In this document: one piece after another, positions 1 to 10,149 of the stretch
Layout of the letters: each line of letters begins with the position of its first letter
Position numbering within the stretch: position 1 is the stretch's first letter
DNA from: Bactrocera neohumeralis
Lineage: Eukaryota > Arthropoda > Insecta > Diptera > Tephritidae
Assembly: GCF_024586455.1 (NCBI RefSeq)
Contig: NC_065921.1
Location: 7,781,401 to 7,845,400 of the forward strand
DNA length: 64,000 nucleotides
Direction: 5' to 3'
Position numbers and translations under genes: made by a program
The notes under the pieces: model-generated
What the model was told of the DNA's origin: nothing
The model's input: only the letters and a program-made list of their open reading frames with translations
The model's database searches: none

Positions 1-329
1 TTCGTAATTGAAAGCAATTGCTTTCTGTATTTTACAAAAATGTGTCTTACCTTCCAGTCCACAACCTTTTTTATGTTCGTGTGAAGTTTGAGCTCGATGA
101 GTATGTTTCAGTTTGTGTGTTTCCAGTGGAAGTTCGATTAGGATATCGTTGAAAATATTTCAGAAATGTTTTTGGGAGTGTAGTTTATCACGAATGCAAG
201 TATTTGAGTGGAATTCGGTGAAGTTATTAAAAACTTGCCTTATGTGATTCGTCCATCTAACACTTTAATTACAATAACATTGCAAAAGTTAAAAAAAAAC
301 AGTGCTTGAGGTTCTCAACATCTCCTAAG

Positions 330-560
330 GATCAACAGATTGTGGTTAATGTTTTGGTTGTGAAGTAAAACACCAGAATCTTTGGAAAAATTACGCCGAG
401 TAGAGGTCGGTATATGGATGCTTGACAACGTAGCTGAGGACCCTACATACATCCATCATTCGCTTCATTACTGATCACGAGACGTGGACTTATGAATATG
501 ACAGCGAAATTGTCCAACAATCTAGTGAATGGCGTTCCAAATGTGAGCGTCAATCGAAAA
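330..560 (+). pseudogene. Decayed mariner transposase fragment
   Basis: Plus-strand translation gives ETWTYEYDSEIVQQSSEW, which resembles the first catalytic block of mariner transposases (GDESW/GDETW, then YD, then QSSQW). It is preceded by an AEDPTYI segment like the linker before that block. The first catalytic Asp is replaced by His in the context DHETW, and a frameshift lies just upstream. No terminal repeats were found. The family call rests on motif order only. The piece is short and cannot be functional. Confidence 0.5.
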
Positions 561-1410
561 ACCAAAAATCGCTAAAGTCACTGAAGGCCATATCATTAGA
601 AATATATGTATGAAGAATTGGATTAAGCGTAGGCAAACTTGTATTGGTTAAGCAGCCTATTTTGAAGCGGAATACTTGTTCTTTCTCAGTCCGTGTCAAA
701 GATTGATAAGATTGTAAGCATAATTCTGTGTACGGGCGAATCGAAGACGGTTGCAGATAGCTTAACAAGCGGTTATAGCACAATGGTATCTCCGTACCCT
801 TTCCTATTGAATTCAGCGCCATTCTGATATCAACAGGAAATCTTCAGTTAAGCAAGTATAGTTCAAAAATTGATTTCATAATATTTCATTATTAGAAAAG
901 CCGAAAAAGCAATTGAAATCTTAAATGATTCCTATTTTTCCAGCTCAAGTAATTATATAAAGCCGGGTTAATGTGAAATATATTTTATGTAAACTAAGAG
1001 CATAAACTAAATTCTCTTTAAATTATTACAATTTACGTTATTAAATATTAATTAACGCCACCTAAAAATTATGCCACGCAGATAAACTGAATGACCGGTT
1101 GCCTGCCACGCGCATAAGTTCCTATGGTATACAAGTATATTTATGTTGGTATAATTACAGTGGAGGACAAATATATGATAATATAAAGAGTTAAATAACC
1201 TGGATGTACTTGAATAACCGCTGTTTTTTAGAAAGGCCTATTAAACTCCAATTGAGACCTATGAACCAAATTTCAAAGCTATTTTACAAAATTGTGTGAT
1301 TTTTTCGAAGATGTAGACAAGAACTAACTAATTGCAAGATTTAAAGTTTAGTAAGGAAATGTGCTTTTAAAGAGGTTTATATAAATAAGCTCAGTAGATA
1401 AAGTGGATCC
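561..1410. other. AT-rich non-coding DNA
   Basis: No recognisable gene, RNA or repeat boundary. The only open frames are short and lack domain features. Confidence 0.5.
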
Positions 1411-1414
1411 TCCA

Positions 1415-1640
1415 GTGTAGAGAAAGAAGCGAAGCAAATGGGTCGTGTAGCGAACGAGGTCAAGACGAAATATTTGCGCACAGTCAAATAACACGGTCAT
1501 GTCGCCCGAATGGATGAAAACACTCCAGTTCTGAGAGTATTTGACACAGTACTCGCCGGGGGAAACAATGGAAGAGCAAGATCTCCACTCTTTTGGAAAA
1601 ATCAGTTGGAAAAAGACCTGTCTACACGTAAAATCTCCAA
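1415..1640 (+). mobile_element. Non-LTR retrotransposon 3' fragment, internally deleted
   Basis: A reverse-transcriptase segment (KEAKQMG followed by TKYL) is joined directly to the conserved C-terminal end (ARMDENTPVLRVFD, then GG, then FWKNQLEKDL). The piece at 14.2-14.8 kb keeps both parts with more sequence between them, so this copy carries an internal deletion. The same C-terminal end recurs at 31.5 kb (minus) and 50.9 kb (plus). It is a dead-on-arrival LINE copy whose exact clade cannot be fixed from the sequence alone. Confidence 0.6.
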
Positions 1641-2236
1641 AGTTGTTTTATTTGTCTTCAGCCCCCTTCTCTCAACTTATAATAAAACCAATTTGTCGGA
1701 ATTATTTTGCACACCACTGTACACTCAAATGAGCGAGCTTATGAATGCATGTATGCTATGTAGTAAAATAATTCTTTGCGTTCCATGAAAATCATATTCA
1801 TTACGATTTCCTGGTATTGTCGGTTGCTTTGGCTGGTTATTTTGCGTATTTCAAAATGGCATTTGAATAGTTTAAGCGTGGCCACAAAGTGAGGGCGAGA
1901 GCAGTGTGCGCAGTCGACGTGAGTAATGGCAAGAATGAAGGAGTCGGTTGGTGAAACATTTAAATATGAATAAATGGCAAGCATTCTAATGCGAATATTT
2001 ATGCAAAGAATTCATTAGGGATGCCCTAAATGTCAAAAAAACTGTTTTTCAAATTAACTGTTTTATTTATTTGAAGAAGCGAAAGTAAGGTTAATGTCCT
2101 GACAAATGACAAATCGGCTGGTATTAGAAAAAAGCTCTACGGCCTTAAATATATTAACAGCTACGTAACCTCGTTCTTAGACTTTATTGAGAAAATGAGG
2201 TTGCCTCATTCCAAAAAAATACACTCGAAGTGATAA
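1641..2236. other. Non-coding DNA without recognised features
   Basis: Open frames here are under 90 residues and show no family motif. Confidence 0.45.
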
Positions 2237-2580
2237 TTAATTTATGCACCCAGTTTTGGAGATATCGATCTGATATTTTGCACATGGCCTCTTCTCTTTA
2301 ATATACTGCTCATTTGTCGGAACCGCTAATATTGGGCCACCATAGCGTATAGCTGCCATACAAGCTGAACTATAATCGAATTTGTTTTCCAAGAAAATCG
2401 GAAGGTCACCATGGACACCATCCAAGGCAACGTCATAAGCTCCGGTTTGTTCAGATCGGATCATTGTAGCCATATAAATATTTTATCGGTCAGAAAAATC
2501 AAGTTCTTGTGTGGAAAACATTTTCATGTGTAAAGTATATTAAAGCTTCGGTGCACCTTTGGTTCCACCCTAGTACTCCG
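2237..2580 (+). repeat. Dispersed repeat R1, partial copy
   Basis: Shares the block 'tttgtcggaac', 'catagctgccatacaa', 'aagttcttgt', 'ggaaaacattt' and the terminal 'agcttcggtgcac' with the fuller copy at 36387-36890. It lacks the 5' hairpin and the GTCTGTCTG tract of that copy. Open frames on the minus strand through it are incidental. Confidence 0.6.
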
Positions 2581-2589
2581 GCTTAAAAC

Positions 2590-3480
2590 GTATTTATATG
2601 CTAGCAATGGCGCTCGTATATGCAACAAGCCATGCGAATGTCCTTTTATGCTGCGATCGCTACTGTGTCGATTGTGTGGCCTGCATTACCGCTACATTCC
2701 CGGAATGTGACCCATTAAAATGGCATTTGAAAATAAACAGTATTATGATAAGTGCCCCGATAGTGTGCTTGTCATATAATTTTTATGCAATGAAAGCCCG
2801 CGCACGTACCAGACGTGTGCGCCCGACACGAGTCCACACATGCGCGCCACCACACACACACACCATCGCATAAACACTAGTCACATTACATAAGTAGGTA
2901 TGTATATGTGTGGGCGTGTACTCGTACTCTTATGCTCCGCTGTGTCCTTGCGGGCGACTGTTGGCAAATTGTGCGACACTTAAACAGCAATTAAACGTTT
3001 TAGTAGTTGCATAAAAATAGCGTGAGCATTTTGAGTAGCCTCTTTAACGGGAATCTAATTCAATGAAAGCGTATATAACGAGTTAGCGCTTGATTGATTT
3101 ATAACAGCACTCGATATTCGTGCGATTCTGAGTAGTTTAATGCGGCAAATGAGTGCTAAGGCTTAGTAATAAAAGTTTTAGTATGTCTTGGATTTTTTAG
3201 TGAAGTGCTTACTTTCGAAGACGTAAACTTTCTTAAGATCAGTATTTTTTATGGTTTGAATATTAATTTATGGCAAAGAAAAATTAAGCAAAATGCGATA
3301 AAATGAAGTTCAATGACTTTTTCATATTTTTTCTTCGTATCACCAGTTGCTGATTTATTGAGCTTCGAGCTTTCAATGGATAGTACAGGAATTATGAAGG
3401 AAATTTGATATATTTCTTTTAAATCTGCCAATACCACAATGATATGCAACGATTTTAAGATTTTATAGATAAGTATAACC
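2590..3480. other. Unique non-coding DNA with a CACA tract
   Basis: Mixed-composition DNA without TE signatures. It includes a short CA run near 2850 and several ATAAA stretches. It could be intronic or regulatory sequence of a gene outside the window. No coding potential is convincing. Confidence 0.35.
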
Positions 3481-3489
3481 TACATACCA

Positions 3490-3990
3490 TCTGAAACACA
3501 ATAGAGTTGGTTGGTTGATTGAAAAGGCAACAGAGGAGTGCCAGACCGCATGCAGTTGCACTTAGGCTATCATTAGACCCATCTAGTTTCAAGAATAATG
3601 GATTAAATCTTATCCAAGAACTCCGTAGATTTAATCATATAACTGATATTTTTCCACCCCAGCTGCCCAATGACTTTTAAGTTGAACATTGGAAGTCTCG
3701 TGGAACATATCCCGTCTTAACCAGCTAGAGCAAGGCACCAAATAGATCATCTCACTTGTCTCACATTGGCAAGACTATGTCGTAAGCATCTGTGTTATGA
3801 TACACTGAAAGAAGTATATATACTCAGGCCACAGAGTCTGAATTTTAAGTGTCAAGCGCTGGCATCCTAAAGGATGACTACTCCTCATGGACCAAGTGAC
3901 TGAACTCTATCTGGTATCGCAAAGGACCAATACTGTTCTATGCGTGCATTGACCTATCAGACTAACTTAACCTAACCGGCTGAAGGCTAG
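3490..3990 (+). repeat. Probable LINE 3' end, family R4
   Basis: Ends in 'ctggtatcgcaaaggacc' followed after about 40 bases by 'cttaacctaacc'. The same block recurs at 59140-59216 with the tail 'cctaacctaacctaac'. A terminal short tandem after a conserved end is typical of non-LTR elements. The upstream part has no readable ORF. Confidence 0.45.
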
Positions 3991-4305
3991 GCATTCGTAA
4001 AATAATGTTCTTTCGTCTCATTATCATCCTCCGTGCATACTTTGTATTCTGTCGATTTCACCTAAACAACTTTCTTAAGGTGGTAGGCGCCTTAAGATGA
4101 CCGCTACAAAGCTACTAAGTACCGCTTATCTAAGAGTGTACACTTTTTGGTCTGTCCACCATCAAAACAACCCCAAAGTACTTTTTTGGTATGCACTGTT
4201 GGTGTTTCAAGACCAGAGGAAACCTTCTAGAGTTCATTGCTTTAAGCAATCCTGGAAGGAGTTGAATGGTTTAGGGCAACTTTGCGAAATTGTATTACGT
4301 TCACG

Positions 4306-5060
4306 TTACGTTGTGTATAGACGAGAGACCGAATTTCCCACTGCGAGTTCAGTTATTACATCATTACATAACCTTACGCATGTGTAACTTTGTTTTGACG
4401 CTACGGTGTAGGCCCTATGGATATCCCTTAGAAGTTTAATGGTTTTGCTGGTTAAAGCAGAAACCCACTTGAAGCCTTTAGCTATGCCAACAATATCGGC
4501 CTGAATGACTGAATTATAGTCATTTAGTTTGAAGCTATCTTCTTCGTATGGATTATTGCAAAAGAGGATCGCTTGTATTCCCATTTCACCCTTGTACATA
4601 GATTTCACCACTGGGACCGTTATCCATATAAGAACCTGAGTTTGATCGTTAATTTTTTATAAAAACTTTATGCTATGGTCGTCCCATATCGGCGGTTCCG
4701 ACAAATGGATGGCTGATCAAAAATCGCACGCTAACGCACTATTAATGAATTCAAGACTGGTATCGCCGCTCTGTTGTCTGAGTGGATGGGAGCTTCTCTG
4801 AAGGGGGCTACACTCCGGAGCAGTAAATCTACTACTCACTTAATGGCTGCAACCTAGGCCGTGAAGACACTGCGATAGTCAGGAAGTCTGAACCTGAAGT
4901 TGATAGAAAGCTCCCGACACTTAATCCATCCGTAAAGAAGCTCACTGCACCAGAGGACCACTTTCTGTGAGAGATCTCACCGTTTGCCAATGGCTCCTCT
5001 CCAGTTGTACAAGGCAGTCGATGCCTCTTTAGCTCTCTTCGATATTCGGCTTCCATGTAA
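4306..5060 (-). mobile_element. Decayed LINE with RNase H segments
   Basis: Reading leftwards, 5056-4832 encodes SSGAVSFFTDGLSVGSFL, which resembles the first RNase H strand (Y/FTDGS). The piece at 4611-4306 encodes LNDYNSVIQADIVGIAKGF, which resembles the next block (SVFQAE-LAI-A). The two lie in the expected order. They are separated by about 220 bases holding a small reversed R1 fragment (about 4660-4720, 'tcggcggttccgacaaatg'). Frameshifts and the insertion make it non-functional. Jockey- or I-like clades carry such RNase H domains. Confidence 0.5.
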
Positions 5061-5129
5061 GCTTCCTTAAGATCAGTATTTCAAAAACTGAGTTCGGGTA
5101 TATAAAGGCAGGCTCAGCTCGTTATGTTG

Positions 5130-6235
5130 AACATGTATTTATATATATGTAAATGCTTTGCAAAGGTTTCTGACGTTTTCTTTGGGTGGCAAACTTACTC
5201 TATTTAGGCTATAAAAGTCGTTAAAACTCGGCGTCTTTTCGAATAAACATCCAACAACAAGTGAAAACTGAGGTCTAACCATCAGAAAGACCATTCCGAC
5301 AGTTAAGTTGGTATTTATGCCTTTTAACTTGTTTAATAATACTAAGGACAAGTAAATATTATACTTAATTCTTAGACTCGAGGCTATAACTATAGTAAGA
5401 TATCAATAATCGCCTCTGTTATGCGCTTCATATCCCCGATTTGTGTGCCCTACTTCCTCTGTACTCTTTTGTATTAAGATTACTGCCTTCTACATATTTC
5501 GGATTTCTCTAAATAATTGAGTCGTGTCCAACAAAATGCTTTCACAGAAATTCCTGCAAGCGAATCTATATATGTGAATGTGAGAGATTAATTGCGGATA
5601 TAAACACATTGGCACTGAGATATGAGATGAATGCAATTTAGTTTATGAAATTCCTGCAGCAGCCAGCAACCGAGTGTACAAATATTATAAATAAAAAAAA
5701 ATTTGGATATATGTATACATGTGCTTCAATGCACAGACGATCATTTTAATTGTTGTTGTAGTGACCCAAAGCTCTATTATGAATATAATATAGCTACACA
5801 AGCTTATATGAATTATTTGAAGGCATTAACTTAGGCATGCAGTTACAATTCCTTTCTCGACCCTGACATATTTTAGCTTCTGGGGCGGAAGCTTTGCCGA
5901 AAGATTTTTTTTGGAATTTTCTCATATCGTATTTATCCAAAAGAATTTTAGTAAGATGTAAACATGCGTGTTTTTCTGTTGAGGCAGGGAAGCGTATTAA
6001 TTTCTTTCTTAGAAAAATTTTTGCATTTTGTTAAACGCAAAATATGAATGGCGTCATCTGGAAACAACTGGATTCTTTTGGTAACTAAACTTTTAATTCG
6101 TACTTTTACAAACCTACATAAGAGGTTTTTCCCACGCAGTTTTCAGAAATTTTTTTCAATTGATTATAAAATGTGTACATACTTGTCTTAATCTTTAATC
6201 TAAAAGTTTCTGTTTCTATGAGCAAAAAATAGTAA
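5130..6235. other. Non-coding AT-rich DNA
   Basis: No domain, splice pattern or TE boundary recognised. A short stretch at 5066-5110 ('atttcaaaaactgag') may be another R1 scrap. Confidence 0.4.
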
Positions 6236-6239
6236 GACT

Positions 6240-6665
6240 TTGTTCATAGTTTTAAAACTCTTAATTTATTCTTCAAAATCTATGTCGTCTCCTCAAAGTA
6301 ATTCCCCTTAACCCTTATACACCTGTGCCAACGTTTTTCCAATCCTCGAAATAGTGTTTAAAGTCAATTTCTGGAAAAGCCTTCAAATCCGGTTAACTAT
6401 TCATGTTTAATGCCTTCAATTGACTCAAAACGGTTTCTCCGGAGTGATCGTTTGAGTTTGCTGATTAGCCAGGAGTCACACGCAAACGACTCAAATAGTG
6501 TTTCTTGTTGACAGTTTGGCCGGTCGGAAGGAATTCGGAGTGATGATTTTCCAAAATGGTGTTCACTGAAACTTCCGATATTCCATCGATGCCAGTAAGA
6601 GCTCCGACTGCTAATCGTCGATTCTCAAGCACCAATTCCTTTATTGTCGACCCTCTTTGAATGAT
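6240..6665 (-). pseudogene. Mariner remnant fusing N- and C-terminal parts
   Basis: Minus-strand frames read from 6665 downwards. First comes STIKELVLENRRLAVGAL and ISEVSVNTILEN (second helix-turn-helix of a mariner transposase). It is followed directly by HHSEFLPTGQTVNKKHYL, a block that normally lies past the first catalytic Asp. Next are ISKLKRSLRRNRFESIEGI and finally GLEKRWHRCIRVKGNYFEE, the C-terminal signature. The region with the first catalytic Asp is therefore deleted, and at least three frameshifts follow. The TIRs were not found. The same broad family appears at 24.6-25.4 kb and possibly at 0.33-0.56 kb. Confidence 0.6.
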
Positions 6666-6839
6666 TCGTACCCATCAAAATCACTTGCTCGCGACAAACA
6701 ATAATCACTGAAGGTCTCTTCCAACATTCAGAATATTTCGACACCAGAAATTTGATTCCGAGATCCGTTTTTGCTTTCATATTACTGTGGATGGTAAATC
6801 CGAAAACTTAAGGCTGTAGATGTAGTGGCTGCCGGAAAG

Positions 6840-7400
6840 TGGCTCCATATATACTGAGTTCAGGAAAGGAAATAGCTTATGAGATCGCTAAAAGTGTCAT
6901 CCGTCTGGCTACGGAACCAGTATAGGCTCTTAAGCCACTCAAAACGAGATACCATAAAATTCTCCTAACGGCTGACAGATGGACCTGGAAGAGTTGGAAT
7001 ACCTGAAGGAGACGCAGAATAGCCAAGATCAGGTTAAACAACCCCTAAGGAAAACACGTATGCTTTCTACTCACATGGTCTCGAAAGAACTACCATTCTG
7101 TTGTTGGCGTATTGATAAGTCACAACCTACTGGCATCACATGTGAGACGGATAGGCAGAAGTAATATGCAGAAAGTGCAGAGAAGTAGACAGACGCTGGT
7201 GCACCACCTATTCTACTGTCCAACATTATCGTGAATTTTTCGATATTTAGGAGTTTCCCAGACTAGATGAGGTATTAAAATTAGATATCTAGTCGCTCTT
7301 AAAACGAGCAAAAAGCGTTGCCGTTCTGTATGATGAATACTTCAACTTAAATTAAACTACACCTCCAGCACTACGTATGGTGTGACCGGCCAGTAACTTA
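6840..7400 (+). mobile_element. LINE 3' fragment after the RNase H domain
   Basis: Contains the frames LISHNLLASHVRRIG and VHHLFYCPTLS. They match the order GHxLLxxHxRRxG, then EHLLxxCPALS, found in the C-terminal zinc-binding tail of Jockey/CR1-like elements. RLDEVLKLDI and AKSVAVLYDEYFN follow. The reading frame shifts between blocks and stops are frequent. It ends near 7400 with 'gtgaccggccagtaac'. Confidence 0.55.
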
Positions 7401-8260
7401 ACCTAAATCCAGAAACTTAAGAAAGCACAATTGAACTTTTCGAATGCATGATGCCTCTAAGAGAGACTTAAGGAGCTGTATCCACTAGCAAGTAAAATAA
7501 GTGCTTTCAAGCCTGCTTAAGAGACTTGGTTACCAACCTTAGTACTGTAGGTCACCGAGAGAGCAGTACTTGGTTGGATAAAATCAATTCCGATGTGCAT
7601 TCTCGGTAAAGCTTTTGGAAGTATTCTTCTTCTTATTTAGGCCTTCCTAAATTAATTTCCCATGGGTGACATTGGTAAGCGTTACCTCTTTTTGCATACC
7701 CTCGTAAAGACTTGCATCTACCGTTTCTTCCCCTATAGGTCGCATCCTTCCAAACAGTTCTGAAGTAGTAAGAATTACTTTATTATTATTTATTATTTTT
7801 ATTTTGTTACCCAAACCGTCGTAAAATACATTTTTCTCCTTAACAAAGCAATTTCTCGCAATCAATAGTTGCTAACGACAGTATCCATCAAGATATTTGT
7901 GAACCATCAGCAAATCATTAGCGACAGTTGGGGAAAAGTATAGATATGATGTTACTTTTAACAATCGTTCACACAGGCACTTCATATGATGGCCTCCCAC
8001 CCACCCCACTATAGCTCCACACTTTTACCTAACGCACAACACTCCCACTTATCGTGCCACTTAAGAAAATGTAATGCAACTCGCCACTTATTTGCTACAA
8101 ATTCCCTCAACCGCACCATCCATCATCTGCCACCATTCCTTATAAGTTAGCACCGCACGTAGCGCTCCGTTCCTCAGCTCGACGCTGCTCCATGCTCACT
8201 GAGCGTAAATGTTGATTAAACACTTCTGCTATTATAAGTTGGCAACTCAGTTAACTGTTA
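7401..8260. other. Non-coding DNA, possibly regulatory
   Basis: Contains a C-rich stretch (7980-8130) that does not resemble surrounding TE debris. No gene was identified. The minus-strand open frame at 7647-7865 shows no family motif. Confidence 0.35.
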
Positions 8261-8670
8261 TTGAAGGCACAGTCACTTGTGTTTCCTTGGCTGCAACGGC
8301 ATGCCCGCAACACCAATTCCACTGTAGCGCCGGAAGAAATCAAATGCTCTGCACTCGATAGCGAGCTTTTACTCTCTTCGCCATTTCACCATTTCACCGA
8401 TTCTTCGTCCTGGCTTGCTGGACAACATAGAACACACACATAAAAAAGCGCAATCATTATCAATGACGGGCTCTTCAGCGCACTCATCATCGTCATCATC
8501 ATCATCAGCGGCAGCAGCAACGCCATCCTCAGTAGCAGCGCCAACGTCTGTAGAGTTATCAGCCACTCCACCGTTGCCAATCGCTGATGACCCGTCGGTT
8601 GGCAGAAGTGTTGATGCTTTTAACTGGGCAATCAGCAGCCACACCAAGCGTTATTTCTTTTGCTGAGTTT
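8261..8670 (+). other. Trinucleotide-rich region, possible exon
   Basis: From about 8462 the plus frame reads MTGSSAHSS followed by a Ser run, AAAATPSSVAAPTSVEL and a further 35 residues to a TGA at 8664. Ser/Ala runs are common in fly developmental genes. However, the run is produced by (TCA)n and (GCA)n at 8484-8520, and the opposite strand gives an equally open Asp/Ala-rich frame. No splice sites or domain decide the matter. A coding exon, a 5' UTR or a plain microsatellite are all possible. Confidence 0.25.
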
Positions 8671-9475
8671 ATTTTTATTGCCATCGTTTATTCCACAGAT
8701 TTCTCTTCAAGTCGAGCAGTAGGAATAATAAAAAATATTGTTGCAGGCAGCGCGCTTGGTGATCAGTGCTCAGCACTCACCACTCACCACTGCATCAATA
8801 CTCAAGTAGTTATCAGTTATTGCCTTCACTTTGGCCTCATTCATTATGAGAGACTCTTCTTCTTATTATTATTTCTTACCGCTGCTGTGGTCAATGGCTA
8901 GTGCTAGTCGGTTGCTGACAATTTGGAGGCGTTGACTATGTTTAATGTACCAAATATTGACGTTTTCTTTGGTCAGTCATTTCGGTTTCAATTTCTTTTC
9001 AAGCCATAAGTCCTTCAATACTCTCTCCTTCCATCATTTCCCGAATACCCGAATGAATCTTAGCCAAATACCAGTTAAAAAGAAAAAGCGGGATAAGGAG
9101 ATAAGGGATATATATTGCGCAAATCGGACTCCGGATGCCGTTAGTTCTATTTTTCTTAAACAAGATAATAATTTTGGATTATTCGTTCCAGTTTTTAACC
9201 AACATATGTATGTATATCGTATATCGAAAAATGGTAACCTTAAAATTCACAGCTGAAAAACTTTTACTTCTAAGTGAAGCATATGAACTTTGTAGACCAG
9301 AACATTCTAGACTTAATTATTCTCTCAACGAACTCACCATATATTTAAGTAAGAGCCTCGCATGAGTGAAGGCGAAACACGGTCTGACTTAACCTTCTTT
9401 TCTTTTTCGGCTGCATCCCTCAAAACTTAGATCACTGTGCCGCAAAGTCCACTCCTGATAGCGGTTTCTCTGCTC
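8671..9475. other. Non-coding DNA without recognised features
   Basis: Short open frames only. No TE motif read on either strand. Confidence 0.4.
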
Positions 9476-9479
9476 ATGT

Positions 9480-10130
9480 ATCGACGAAGAATATCTGGCT
9501 GAGGTGAAGCCGCTGAAGAAGAGACGCAGTGAGCTTTTTTATTGAAGGATCGAAGCTCAGAGGGAAAGTTAGAGGAGTAGTTTTCTGTATGGAGTATGGT
9601 TAAAATCTACTGCTTATTGTGCGCTCAAAGTTAGTTAAGGAGTGTCTGAACTCATTATCGATAGCATCAAACTTCTATATTATCAGATTCGTCCGTGCGC
9701 CTGGTCATAGTGGAATCGCTGGAAAATGCAAAACTGATGAGGTCGCAAAAGAGGGTATCCTGTCCCGATTATATTGAGAGACAGAGTTGGGTCTCCGTTG
9801 TTCTGTGCCGTTCTATTGCTGGACTTCTAGACTTCGTGTGAACAGGTGCTAGTCAGCAACTAGTTCCTGCGCGACTGCAAGATCTTTCTAGCCTCTGAAC
9901 TTTTTGCACTCAGTAAGGTTCATCTTGCCGCATTTGAAGGAGTTCTCACTGGTCATTGTCCAATAGGCGTGCCTGCGGTAAGGCAGAGATTTTGTCGGAC
10001 GTTAACTATCAAAGTTGTATGGAAGAAGTGTGGTTTACATACGGCCATTTTCTCCTGAATTGTCCGAGTTTTGCAACTCTGAGGTTGCAATGTCACGACG
10101 GTTTTATATTTGGGGAATCTGGAAAAAAAA
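9480..10130 (+). mobile_element. LINE fragment: RNase H and C-terminal tail
   Basis: Plus-strand frames give FYIEGSKLRGKVRGVVF (RNase H start, normally YTDGSK, with Asp changed to Glu). Then comes VRFVRAPGHSGIAGKCKTDEVAKEG, the conserved W-PGHxGIxGNxxAD-LA block. After about 170 bases come VLTGHCPIGVPAVRQRF and CPSFATLRLQ, the terminal zinc-binding tail. Domain order and spacing fit a Jockey/I-like ORF2 end. Stops and frameshifts separate the blocks. Confidence 0.65.
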
Positions 10131-10149
10131 TTGTTGCATGTTCAAAATT

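Noticed and set aside
8369..8647. Acidic Asp-run protein on the minus strand
   Set aside because: The Asp run is the reverse reading of (TCA)n. The plus frame is at least as plausible and neither has supporting features.
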